From Allacma fusca (lineage: Eukaryota; Arthropoda; Collembola; Symphypleona; Sminthuridae): a DNA stretch of 64,000 nucleotides. Each line of letters starts with the position of its first letter. Positions within the stretch are counted from its first letter, which is position 1. Location of the stretch: NCBI GenBank assembly GCA_947179485.1, contig OX359245.1:46611067-46675066 (forward strand), written 5' to 3'. Shown piece by piece: positions 25,485 through 36,499 of the stretch. Below the pieces are notes generated by a model. That model saw only the letters and a program-made list of their open reading frames with translations, made no database searches and had not been told where the DNA came from. Made by a program: the position numbers and the translations under genes.

Positions 25485-26420
25485 AGTTGAACATTTTTCT
25501 GACTCGGTGACCTGAAAACGGCTGACGTTGGGGTAGTTATTAGAAAATTGAAATCATTGACCTGGAAATGACCAACTTTGGGTATATTGATATGGAGTTG
25601 ACCTGGAAATGACGAAGTTTGGAGATATTGGTATGGAGTTGACTTGAAAACGTCTAACAATGGACACGTTGTTATGGAATTGACCTTATTGACCTGAAAA
25701 CGACCAGCATTGGAAACGTTTTTATGGAATTGACCTCATTGACCTGAAACCGACCAATTTTGGGGATATTGGTATGGAATTGACCTGAAAACGACCAGCA
25801 TTGGAAACGTTTTTATGGAATTGACCTCACTGACCTGAAACCGACCAATTTTGGGGAATTGGTATGGAATTGACCTGAAAACGACAAACGTTGGGATATC
25901 TGCGGTGGAATTGACCGCATTGACCTGGAAATGACCCCCGTTGTCAAACGGTTTCTGAATTGACCTTTAAATCATCACTCCAAAAATCATTTTAAGCGAT
26001 CTAAATGAAAATTACCAATATTCAAAAACGTGACCCGCCATTGACCTGAAACTTACCGATATTAAAAATTTGATCCATAATTGACCCGAAAATTACCTTT
26101 ATTAAAAATGTTGTCTATAATTCACCTGAAAAATACTAGTACTCCAAAATCGGACATATGATTGACCTGAAAATAGCAACAATGTAAAAACTTGAAATGA
26201 GTTAGACCTTAAATGATCCCCATTATTCTAAAAATTGACCAGAATTGACCTTTGATTCATTACATCGGAAAATATGTTCCCGAATTGACCTGAAAATGAC
26301 CAACATTCGACAACTTGATCTGAAAATTACCAAAGTTGGTCATTCATTTCCAAACTTGATATACAAAATTATCATCCATGCAAACATGAACCTAAAGTTG
26401 CATCCAACGACCACAATTGA
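25485..26420. repeat. TTGACCTGAAAACGACC array, unit about 41 or 50 bp
   Basis: Copies such as TATGGAATTGACCTGAAAAC recur every 41 bp, or about 50 bp where a second ATTGACC is duplicated. Well kept at 25,560-25,930, then decaying to isolated TTGACC motifs by 26,420. Confidence 0.88.
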
Positions 26421-27325
26421 CCCCGTAATGAAAATGGTTGACCCAATTCATCACAACAATTTTCCAGAAAGCCTCTAATAAAATTTCCAAAGAAAACACC
26501 AACAAACATTTCTAACTGGACTTTCTTTTCCATTACATTTTCCATCTTCACAAACATTTCTTCACCCAAACTTCCCTCGTCCCCAAAAGGTTTCCCTTCG
26601 TACAACATTATTGCCCTTTAAATTATAAACAACTTTTGCACATACATCTATAGATATTGCTTGTTCTTTTAACCCGCAGAGAAAATTTCCATTCCCAGAA
26701 GACCATAAAACATTCACTGAGCAAATATGAAAGTACGTTTTAAATTGAAATTTTCTTGGGGAATTGTAATATCCTGTCGGGATGATTCAATGACTGACAA
26801 GTTGATTTGATTGAGTCACTTTAAAAACAACTCCTCTCAGTTATGTTTTTCAAAAATAACAATTTCCAAGGGAAAACAGTTTCCTGGAGTTAGGAAATGA
26901 TATACGATTTAGGGGAATGGTTGGACGCAGGGGGTGTACTGTAAAATACAGTAGACGTTCGTTACACAGCATCCCTAAAAATTTCAAAATTTCAGTTTTA
27001 TTTTACAATGCTTTATTTACGCCCAAAATTAGCATGGTTGTAAATGGGATTTTGGGGAAGTATTTTTGTTACAGTGGAGGGAATATTCCCGGGGGTCTGG
27101 TACAGCGAGAGTCCATTGTATTTGTGTAGCTTTGAAGTATTTATGAAAAAGGTTGTGTTTCTGGGGGTGTTTCTGAAGCTAAAGGAATTTCTGTAATAAA
27201 GTGAAAACGTCACGGAGGAACCTTTTGTTGTTCTTTGCTTTCAAATAACAAGCTCTTCCAAATGGATGTTTCAAATAGGAACGTGTGTATGTAATATATT
27301 GTGTAATGTTATATGTTAGGAGCGT

Positions 27326-27365
<40 letters not shown>

Positions 27366-27720
27366 AGAACTTTAGGCAATGGGGAAAGATGCCTCACCTT
27401 TGGTCTTGTTTCCCTGGACGGTGCTCCACGGAGTTGTTCTGTATCCCCACGGCCTTTCCCTCTCCATCATCAAAGTTTTCCCCATTTATCCTTTGAGAGA
27501 CAACTCCAAGGCCTAACGGAAACAGACAGATGGATACAATGGAACAACATATGAGAAGCACGTATGGTAACTTATGCGTTTTTAGAGGTCGGGTCGGGTC
27601 AGGTGCGTAAGGACGGTCAGGAGGAATGAAATTTGATTCTGTGGAGACTTTTGTGGAACATTGGCCGAAATTTGTTGAATCTACGGTCTTAGATAAATTT
27701 ACCTTAGTATGACCGTCTTG
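26421..27720. other. Unique DNA; (TG)n at 27,330-27,362; candidate exon at 27,398-27,512
   Basis: Otherwise AT-rich without a recognised gene. The candidate exon is listed separately. Confidence 0.4.
27398..27512 (-). other. Candidate internal coding exon of an unrecognised gene
   Basis: 115 nt at 50% GC in AT-rich DNA, bounded on the minus strand by a strong acceptor (CTGTCTGTTTCCGTTAG) and a strong donor (CCAAAG|GTGAGG). The frame starting with two nt is open for 37 codons with a hydrophilic, coding-like composition (for example INGENFDDGEGKAVG, then HRPGKQDQ). It has phase-1 start and phase-2 end. I recognise no family. Confidence 0.35.
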
Positions 27721-27779
27721 ACCCAAAAAGGGGTTTGACCGGACGTGGAGGTTTTATTTATCGACGGTGATGAGAACGA

Positions 27780-28720
27780 AGTTGAAATATAAAATTTGGG
27801 GTCAAATTAGTTTAAATTTTAATTAACAGGCTCAAAATTGACCAAAAATTTCAAAATTTTGCCTGGACTCAACTAAAATGACGAAAGTTGACCTTAGCTT
27901 CGACCCACTTGGAAGAATTTAAAAATTAGCTTCAGTTGACCTGATTTTCAGCAAGATAGATCAAATTGACCTGAATTTTAGAACACGGACTAAATTGACC
28001 TGAAATTCTGCAAAATAAACCACATTGACCCGATTTTCTGCAAAACGAACGAAATTAACCCGAATTTCAGCAAAATGTGCCAGATTGATCTAATGTTTAC
28101 CAAAATGGACCAGACTCACCTAATTTTTATCCAAATGGGCCAAATTGACCCAAAATTATTGCAAGACGAACAAAATTGACCTAAATTTCAACGTAAAGTA
28201 CCAGACTGACCTAATTTTTAACAAAATGGACCAGGTTGACCTGATTTCCCGAAAAATGGTCCAGATTGACCCGACTTTCACAAAATGAAATAAATTGACC
28301 TGAATTTAATTTATAAATTTGAACTATACAAGTCAATCCTTGAACTAAACTTGGTCTATACTTGGCCTGCTCATGTTAATCATTGACCGATAAACCCCCC
28401 TAATTCTGTCACCCAATGCCCCTATTCGAACACATCCTCTTAGTACTCCATAATCGAAACTTGACCTGCCATCTCCACTTATTGACCTTACGTATGTACA
28501 TCTCACCTGTATTTACCACCCAATGACCTCAACTTGACCTGAAATCTAGAATCCATTGACCTCAAGCAAACTTCACCAGCGTTTTAAACCCAATGACCCA
28601 AACTTGACCTAAAATCTCCATCCATTGACCTCACAAAGGCTTCAGGCTGTAAAACTCAGCCCATATCTCAAATTTTGACCCAACTTCCAATCTTTCCCCA
28701 TTATCCTACACTTGACCCGA
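27780..28720. repeat. TTGACC-core array, unit about 30 bp
   Basis: ATTGACCTGAATTT..GCAAAATGGACC-like units every 30-31 bp to about 28,320, then looser TTGACCTGAAATC / CCATTGACCTCA units to 28,720. Shares the TTGACC core with the arrays at 16.5, 25.5 and 34.4 kb. Confidence 0.85.
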
Positions 28721-31700
28721 ACTTGACCCCATTCGAACCTCAGCCCCTCATCAAGTCTCACTCCAACCCGAACGGATCCCTACCAAATACGCTCCTATCT
28801 CTTTATTATCTCTTCCCGTAGTAATTTTTGCCTATATACAGTATACCCCACATATCCCCATAGTCTCACAAGTACACACACACACTCTTACCAAGTGGCT
28901 TCCTAGCTTCCGCGGATGTTGTTCTAGCCAAGTTCAATACTCTTCCTTACACTGGGAAAACTATACACATTTTCCACGGGACTTTCCCCCTGGGCTTATA
29001 CAATATTAATAAGCTTTGAGAAAATGAGAACTCGTCTGGAATTCCATACAACATTAATGCATGCATCCATTAAATGGAATTTGATGAATTCTCCTTATTA
29101 CCCGTCAAAGGCAAGGCTCTCCTCCATTCTTCCACTTTTCTCATCCTTACCCAAAATTCTTTATTTCCCTCCACTTCATAACACACTCTTTGTGCTTCCT
29201 GGACCCGTCTTCAAACAGTTGCTGCAAGGGACAGGAGTCCCAATTTTATCATTAATTAACCATCAAGTCCTATCCCCTATATCAACATATGTATGCACAA
29301 ACCTTTGCCTCCCTCCTTACACACAGCAATCCAATCGTATCCCAAAAATCCAACATATGTATTTCCCTCCATTGTTTATTTTCCAACAAAAAACATCCTT
29401 ACCACGGGGCCAGCCCAGGTGTCATTCCAGCCCAATAAAAAACGTCCTTACAACGGAGATTTACTCCAATCCTGGAAATAACGTGTATATTAAATAACGC
29501 TAATTAATTAACTTCAGCCTTTTGGATTTCCCGCCGAAAACCACTTTGACCTCAGAGATCAAGTTTCCTTTAAATACAGTCACCTCTGGATATCACGGAC
29601 ATCCTTTGCTAAAAACCATCGTTGTCCAAAATGCCAGTGCAGATGCGTTTTTGGTCAAAAAACCAAACGACTTATAGGCGATATTGAAATTACGATATTT
29701 TTCCCCTATTTTGCTTTTAATTGGAAATGCATGTTTTCAAGATGGCCAGTACAATTGGGATTTTAGACCCTAAAAATGTACCTTATAGGGCGAGCCTACT
29801 GTAATTACATAGGGGATTTTGTTAAAATACATAACTCTTAGTGCAATGGTAAACATATACGACCACAGCTGTTTTGGTATAGAAAGCGCCTTAAGCCTTT
29901 ATAAAACACGCTACTTCTGATTGTACCAGATTTGGTCTGAGTCCTGAGCCGAACATACATACTCCGTGGAAAATTGTGTACACATGGGTAAGAGAGACGC
30001 TAAATCTGAAAATAATGACACTTGGGGTCTGCAGGATCGATCTCCTATCTTTAAGTAGCTCAAATGTAAAGAGAATGTTATCTGGAGAAAAAACTCAACC
30101 AAATCCCATGAATACAAGGATTTTTTCAAAGGGGTTTTTTATGTACACACAAACAAACAAAAAAAACACACACACACACCCGCCAATATAATCAATGGAA
30201 GGGTTTCTGTATACAAAGACCTTCGTATTAAGGAAAATAGACTATCAGATTTCAGGGTTGGGAAAAATCATATTGCTTTTTAATACGGCACTTTCATTTT
30301 TTTGTGTGTGGAGTAACCCTACTAACTCGTACACATGATTGCTTCAGCGGTTTAGAAATCTGGGGGAACAGATCCTTCTAGGGTTTATATATAGAAAGGT
30401 TTGAATGTGTCTGTGTATAATTGTGTGAGTACTGTGCAGTAATCTTGTATTAGAACTACGTCTTGACGGACGCTGGCAAATACGAAGTAGTCGTGTTAGT
30501 GCTTAGTTAGGTAATGCAGAATCCTATGTGATTTTAGGTGTAAGGCAAGCCCTAGTTGAGTCAAACGTGGTCTTGCGGATGCATTGTTGAAGGCTTTAAA
30601 TGAAAACGTAGTCTGTTGTGATGCATCTCAAATGTACGTACATATGCTCACGTCATAGCCAACGCTCGCCTTAGAGCACTCGAACGTTAATAGGACGTTT
30701 CACTTGTGTGAGAGCCCTCAGTCTATGATCAGCCTCTGTGCAAGATACACCTTTCGCATTGCTGTCTATATTGCATTGGTCGTTGTTGTATCATTATAAT
30801 TTGCCTTGTACTACATTAACGTTTTCAGTTTAATGTTCATTTAATTCCGACTATTGCGTAACTTGGTTTGCATTTAACTAATGCTAACAATACTAAATGC
30901 GATCTTTCCTAAAAGGAGATAATTGTTAAGGATCATTGGTTTCTGAGCAAACTTGCTGTGTATGGCTTAAGGCTTTGTCACCGATACAATTAGGACCTTA
31001 GTTTAGGACCGAGTGCTGAGATGCGTTTCCACTAATTAGTAAAAACCACGTTAATTGTTTTACGTAAGACATAAGTGATGACGTAACTAGTTCGGTAGCA
31101 CACTTGTCGAGTCTTCAAAAATTAGCGAAGTTTAACCAAATGGATTCATTGAGATGTTAACATTTCTCTATGTCTAACGGAGCTGTCTTACAAACATCAA
31201 TGCATAACAATGCATCCTTGTTTTATAATGTAAGGAATTGTTTCAACAGACATCGTTCCGTGTTCGTATTATGAAAGAGAACTCTCTACGTGTCTTATGT
31301 GTCAAATAACTTCAAACTACCGGAAATGGTAGAAGAAATTCAATTCCTTCACTTCAAGGGAACAGTCCAACTTTAAGCATTGCATCACAGTTACGTAATA
31401 TCCATCATATATTTCATGTCTTTGGTCCATAATTATTGGATTAATACCCGAATATGTCCAAACTGGACGGTTGTATCCAGGTCAAGTGGAAGCTGTTTCT
31501 AAACTATTTGAATTCATCAGTCGTGTATATAAGCTGAAAGTTTTTGAGTAATTAGCGAAGTTATAATTTCAATCTCAACCGACACATTCAAAAGCTCCTT
31601 ATCCAAAATCTGCAATAAATCAGACACAATTTCATTCCTTAAATTGTAACTCACTTCCCGCATAGTTAGTGGCAGCACGACCCATGGCATTAAGCCTAAA

Positions 31701-33150
31701 TCCGGTTAGGGTCCTTATAGTGACTTACACAATAGTTACTTTAGTTGTTCTTATAAGAAAGCAATGGGTTTTGGGTTAGATGTGAATATGGGAAGGTATT
31801 TTCGGTTCCAAAGACAATGTTTTTCTAAGGACGTCCGCCCTAAGAAGCTGCATTTCGGTATCCAGTTATGTAACAACAGACTTAGGATGCCTAATTCCAC
31901 TGGATGTCTTACCATCCAATTAACACGGTCCTATTCCATACCCTGTAACGTATATCTATATACAACTAGGGCATATTTTGATACATCAAGTGTAGAGTGT
32001 ACTCTCACCATAGGAGACCCTCTTAGAAAGATTTTGGAATAGTCGGGCTAAAATAACCCGAAAAAACCCGAATGTTAACCTGTGTTAAATTCCTTCTTAA
32101 AATGCAAAATTTTATGTACTTTCTGGAGCATCAAATTTTTGGAAGATTCGTGACTAGCTGTTGAACCCAGAGCTCACTGTACCTGAAAAAGCTGAGGTAA
32201 AGAAACTTCGGAGCACTATATGCTAGACTGCCTTTGGTATTCTCATGTGTCTCGTGTGTGATGTAACTTCTGGCTCTTTCCTTCTTTTTCTCTGAAACCT
32301 CCAAGTTCCATTCAACTTTTGATGGAGAAACTTTTCACATGCGATGTGTTCACTCCAATGTTTCCTTCCCAGGGAGCCCGAACGTACATGATAGAAAGTG
32401 TGGGGCTGGTCCGCATACAGTCCAGTCGGGTTTTAACAGGGGCCCTCAAATTCCTGGAGCAAATTTTCTATAGCAGAATGTAATTTTTAAATAGGGGAAT
32501 AAATTCATTTCCGCCAAAATCCGAACGTGGAAGCTTTTTTTGGGACTAGGGCGTACAAGCAGGTTTGATTTAATTGGGTCCGGTAGAGCTAGAGTGTATT
32601 GTAGCAAGGTAGGGTTTTTTAGGCAGTTTCCGTGTGGCTACATTTGTATTAAGGATCCTATTCGGTTTGTTCTATCAACGGGTATTAAAATCGTGTGTGC
32701 ACATGTGTGAGGAACTACAGTGTGGTATCGTCTTAAGAATAGTATTTAATACGGGCAGAAAATTACTGTTATAAAGGTGAGGCTTGAGGAGTGTCACAAT
32801 TAATATTGGGGTCATTGGGAATGCGGGAGGGTATTTTTGATTGTATGGAGATATTGGTTTTGGAAGGGGTCCGATATAGGGGGAGACCACTGTGATGCAA
32901 GTGTTTTCCGTAATGCTGTTGTTGAGTGTGTGTGACCGTATGGTTTCCTATTTCATGGGTTGGAAACCCAAAACCACGGATTTGGTTACATGTTACATTA
33001 CTTAAACCCATGTCATTGGCATTGGGGTCCGGTCTTTAATGGGAAGGATAACACATTGGTTGGCTCCAGTAGCTCGTAGGAATTCCTTGCTTAGAGCATG
33101 CTATGCAATTAGATCCATATACGTATGTATATAGTGGGCGGAGAAGCAAA
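28721..33150. other. Longest repeat-free interval in the left half; no gene recognised
   Basis: About 4.4 kb, with 30.4-32.5 kb somewhat less AT-rich than elsewhere. Open frames at 29,024-29,497 and 31,764-32,042 (plus) have no domain or splice support. A single unit of the 32-bp satellite (TTTTGCTTTTAATTGGAAATG) lies at about 29,709. A candidate last exon at 32,373 is listed separately. Confidence 0.4.
32373..32483 (+). other. Candidate terminal coding exon with polyadenylation signal
   Basis: A strong acceptor (CCAATGTTTCCTTCCCAG) is followed by 36 open codons at 50% GC ending in TAA (32,481-32,483). AATAAA follows at 32,498. The product has coding-like composition (for example RTYMIESVGLVRIQSSR). 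No family recognised and no upstream exon identified. Confidence 0.28.
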
Positions 33151-33154
33151 ATGG

Positions 33155-33830
33155 TGTAGTTACAATTTTGATTAAGCAAATGCAATTTAGGTTGGAAACA
33201 AAATGGGCTAAATGCAATTTCAATTTAAGCCAAAATGATCTAAATGCTTTTGCAACTAAGAACAAAATGGTCTCAAATCATTTTTGAATTAAAGCAAAAT
33301 GGTTCAAATGCAGCTTCGGGTCAAAATAAAATTGTTAAAATGCAGCTTTGGGTCAAAGTAAAATTGTTAAAATGCAATTTTGGTTAAAAACAAAATGTTC
33401 TAGATGCATCTTTAATTAGCAGCAAAGGGGTCTAAATGCATTTTTAATTAACAACAAAATGGTCTACATGCATTTTTAATTAACAGCAAAATGGTCTAAA
33501 TGCATTTTTAATTAAAGGTAAAATGGTATGAATTTAGTTTTGATTCAAAGCAAAATTGTTCAAATGCATTTATTTAAAGCAGAACGATCTAAATGCATCT
33601 TTAATTAGCAGCAAAATGGTCTAAATGCATTTTTATTTAACAGCAAAATGGTCCAGATGTAACTTCGATTAAAAGCAAAATGGTCCAAATGCAATGTTGA
33701 TCAAGAGCAAAATGGCCTAAATGCATTTTTAGGTAGACACAAAATGGTCTGAATTAATTTTTGATTAAGATCAAAATGGTGTAGTTGCATTTTTTGAGAA
33801 GAGAAATTGGTCTAAATGCATGCAGGACTA
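33155..33830. repeat. 32-bp satellite, reversed copy (GCAAAATGGTCTAAATGC core)
   Basis: About 20 copies of the reverse complement of the 10.6-11.3 kb unit, for example AAAATGGTCTAAATGCATTT. Copies are 30-33 bp and diverged, with the region 33,440-33,530 best preserved. Confidence 0.92.
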
Positions 33831-34420
33831 ACAATAGGGCATGATTAATTGTAAGTTACAGCAAGTGTTGACTGCATGGACTCGTTGATATTTTGAAAGA
33901 GAAATGTTTTCGTGTTGAAGAATTTCCATGGGAATGGACTGCTGGGCAAAGACTGGTGCTTTGCTTTGAAGTTCATAAGGGATTGATGTCGTTGTGAAAA
34001 CATAGGGTTTTTATGTATGTACAGTGAAAGTCATAAAATCCGGGACTCATTCCTGAATCTGAGCACATCTTATCATTATTACGGGGCTCAAGTTGATACG
34101 CACGAACAGAAAGATGTGAGGGAGTAACAAAAATTTACAAGGGCTTTATGTGTAGGAATGCATCAAAAGAGGGTATGTTATGATATGTAATCCTATGCTA
34201 ATATATAGGAGTGGACTTGAAACAGAGTCAGATTCGCTCAGGAAATAGTTCTCTTGGAACGTAGGTACTTTAAAGTACCGTATATTTCAAATTCAACGTC
34301 CTTATGGGACGTGGTGGTGGTGACAGGTCAAGTCTTTGTGGCCTTTGCGTAAATCATTTTGCATTTGGTGTACCTTGGCCCAAGTGTGAATTAACATGTG
34401 TTTGAGTAATTATTTACACT
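33831..34420. other. Unique DNA, nothing recognised
   Basis: AT-rich with no notable frame or repeat. Confidence 0.4.
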
Positions 34421-34429
34421 GAGAAGAGC

Positions 34430-35310
34430 GGAGTCAAGTAAGGGTCAAGCAGGGGTACGATTTTTGTTGGATTCTGGGACCGCTGGTCGCAAGAAGATTC
34501 GGCCAAGTTTGTATCAAAATTTAGGTACAATTAGTTTCAATTTAAAAAGCGTTCATCTCAAATGTACTTCAAGATCGGCGGCCGCTGGGTCAAGTTAAAG
34601 CCAGATTGAAGTTGTGGTCAAAGTTTGGGTCAAAGGACGTTGAAGTTTAGAATCAATTTTGAAAATTGGGTCAAAGTTTGGTCAAATTTGGGTCTAAGTA
34701 AAGTGAGGTCTGTGTCAAATTTAGGAACTATTCTATCCACATTTGAGTGAAGTTTGAGTCAAAGCTTTTTTAAGTTTAGATTATACTTCAGTCAAGTTTG
34801 GATCTCAGTTGGGTCAAGTTTGGATCACAGTTGGGTCAAGTTTGGATCACAGTTGGGTCAAGTTTGGATTATATTTCGGTCAAGTTGGAATCATCCTTTG
34901 GTCAACTTCGGATCATACTTCGGATCATACTTCGATCAACTTCGGATCATACTTCGGTCAACTTTGGATCATTCTTCGGTCAGCTTTGGATCATTCTTCG
35001 GTCAACTTTGTATCATACTTCGATCAACTTTGGATCATACTTCGATCAACTTTGGATCATTCTTCGGTCAACTTCGGATCATACTTCGGTCAACTTTGGA
35101 TCATACTTCGGTCAACTTCGGATCATACTTCGGTCAACTTTGGATCATTCTTCGGTCAACTTTGTATCATACTTCGGTCAACTTTGGATCATACTTCGGT
35201 CAACTTTGGATCATACTTCGCTCAACTCTGAATCATGCTTCGATCAACTTCGGATCATACTTTGGTCAACTTTGGATCATATTTCGGTCAAGTTCAAATA
35301 ATAGCTCGCT
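34430..35310. repeat. 22-bp tandem repeat (CTTCGGTCAACTTTGGATCA) with decayed flank
   Basis: About 19 copies in 34,880-35,290. Before that are looser GGGTCAAGTTTGGATCA units, and remnants (GGTCAAAGTTCGATCAAG) resume at 36,420-36,480, after the hAT insertion. No stop codon exists in any plus frame of the unit, giving three long overlapping frames. Confidence 0.93.
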
Positions 35311-35349
35311 CAAATCGGGCTCAAGTTTCCTTGAAATTTTTGTCGAAGT

Positions 35350-35357
35350 GTCGGGAA
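35350..35357. repeat. Left target-site duplication of the hAT element
   Basis: GTCGGGAA, identical to the copy immediately right of the element. Confidence 0.9.
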
Positions 35358-36350
35358 CAGAGCTGCTTTCAGGTAGCAAAAAATCAAGATCCGCACCTGA
35401 ACCCGACCCGCACCTGAAATATCAGGTTAATTTTTTTCGTTGACCCGAACTTGGCCCTCCGGATCCGAGTTAATATCCGCACCTGTCAGGTATTTTTGGA
35501 TCAGGTATTGCTTGGCTACCCGCACCTGAAAAAATACCTGAGGTGCGGATTTCAAAACAAACCCGACCCGAACTTGAACCCGAACTTGAACCCGAACTTG
35601 AACCCGACTTTCAATTATTTTGTCAGAGGAAACTTATAAACATAAGTTCTATCCTAAGACTTTATTAAAGTAAATATTATTTACAAATGACGTTAAGTTA
35701 CAAATGCAAAAACTCGTACTAATTTTAAGTGACAAGCAGCACAAAAAGAATGGGAACTAGCTTTTGAAGCTTCCCCAAGTATTCTCTGAGTGATAGCTTT
35801 AGAAACAGACCGCAGATAATCATCATGCTTTTCAAATTTTAACGAAGTTAAGGCACAAGTATACACGAAATAGATTCCAAATCGATGATGTCTATGTCTG
35901 CTACAACGCTAAGGCTATATCATGAAATTAATTAGCAAAGTTAGGTTGTTTGTTAATTTAATTGATATGGCGGCTCTCACGCATCACTGAACACATCGTG
36001 TCATTCAGCCATGTGACATTAACGTTCAGATCAGCCTGAAAGTTTCATTCACGTGAACTTAAAGTTAAATTATTAAGGTAAAAAATACTTGCAAAATACC
36101 TGAAATTGCAAGTTCGGGTTCAGGTATTTTGAATTCGTCGTACCGAACCTGTACCTGACATTGAGCTCAGGTATATTTTTTAAACCCGAACTTGATCGTA
36201 ACCCGACCTGTAAAATCAGATGCGGATCCTGGATGTACCCGCACTTGACCCGAATCTCAGGTACTTTTTTTTGTAGCTGACCCGAACCCGACCCGAACCC
36301 GACCCGACGGGTATTTTTCAGGTACTACCTGATACCTGCAAGCAGCTCTG
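35358..36350. mobile_element. Non-autonomous hAT-type DNA transposon (MITE-like), 993 bp
   Basis: Terminal inverted repeats: the left end CAGAGCTGCTTTCAGGTA matches the reverse complement of the right end (CAGAGCTGCTTGCAGGTA) with one mismatch. It is flanked on both sides by the identical 8-bp duplication GTCGGGAA (35,350-35,357 and 36,351-36,358). An 8-bp duplication and CAGAG-type ends are diagnostic of hAT elements. Both subterminal regions are packed with short CCCGACCCG / CCCGAACTTGAA / ACCTGA motifs, the kind of repeats hAT transposases bind. No transposase is encoded. The middle (about 35,640-36,060) is ordinary AT-rich DNA with one 71-codon open stretch on the minus strand. Confidence 0.9.
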
Positions 36351-36358
36351 GTCGGGAA
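36351..36358. repeat. Right target-site duplication of the hAT element
   Basis: GTCGGGAA, identical to the left copy, indicating a fairly recent or well-preserved insertion. Confidence 0.9.
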
Positions 36359-36499
36359 TATTGCGTCAAAATCCGGTCGACATTAATTCCAATAAAGTTT
36401 GGCCCAATAAAAATGTAGGACCGGTCTCTTTCCATTTTTGGTCAAAGTTCGATCAAGTTTGCATCCAGTTTAAGTCATCCACAATTTTTGTCCTAATTG

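Noticed and set aside
29024-29497. 157-codon plus-strand frame
   Set aside because: Low-complexity Ser/Pro/Leu composition, no domain or splice context, and AT-rich codon use unlike the Toll gene.
34754-35443. Frames of 229, 167 and 140 codons on the plus strand
   Set aside because: All three are the same 22-bp satellite in different register, so open frame length carries no coding information.
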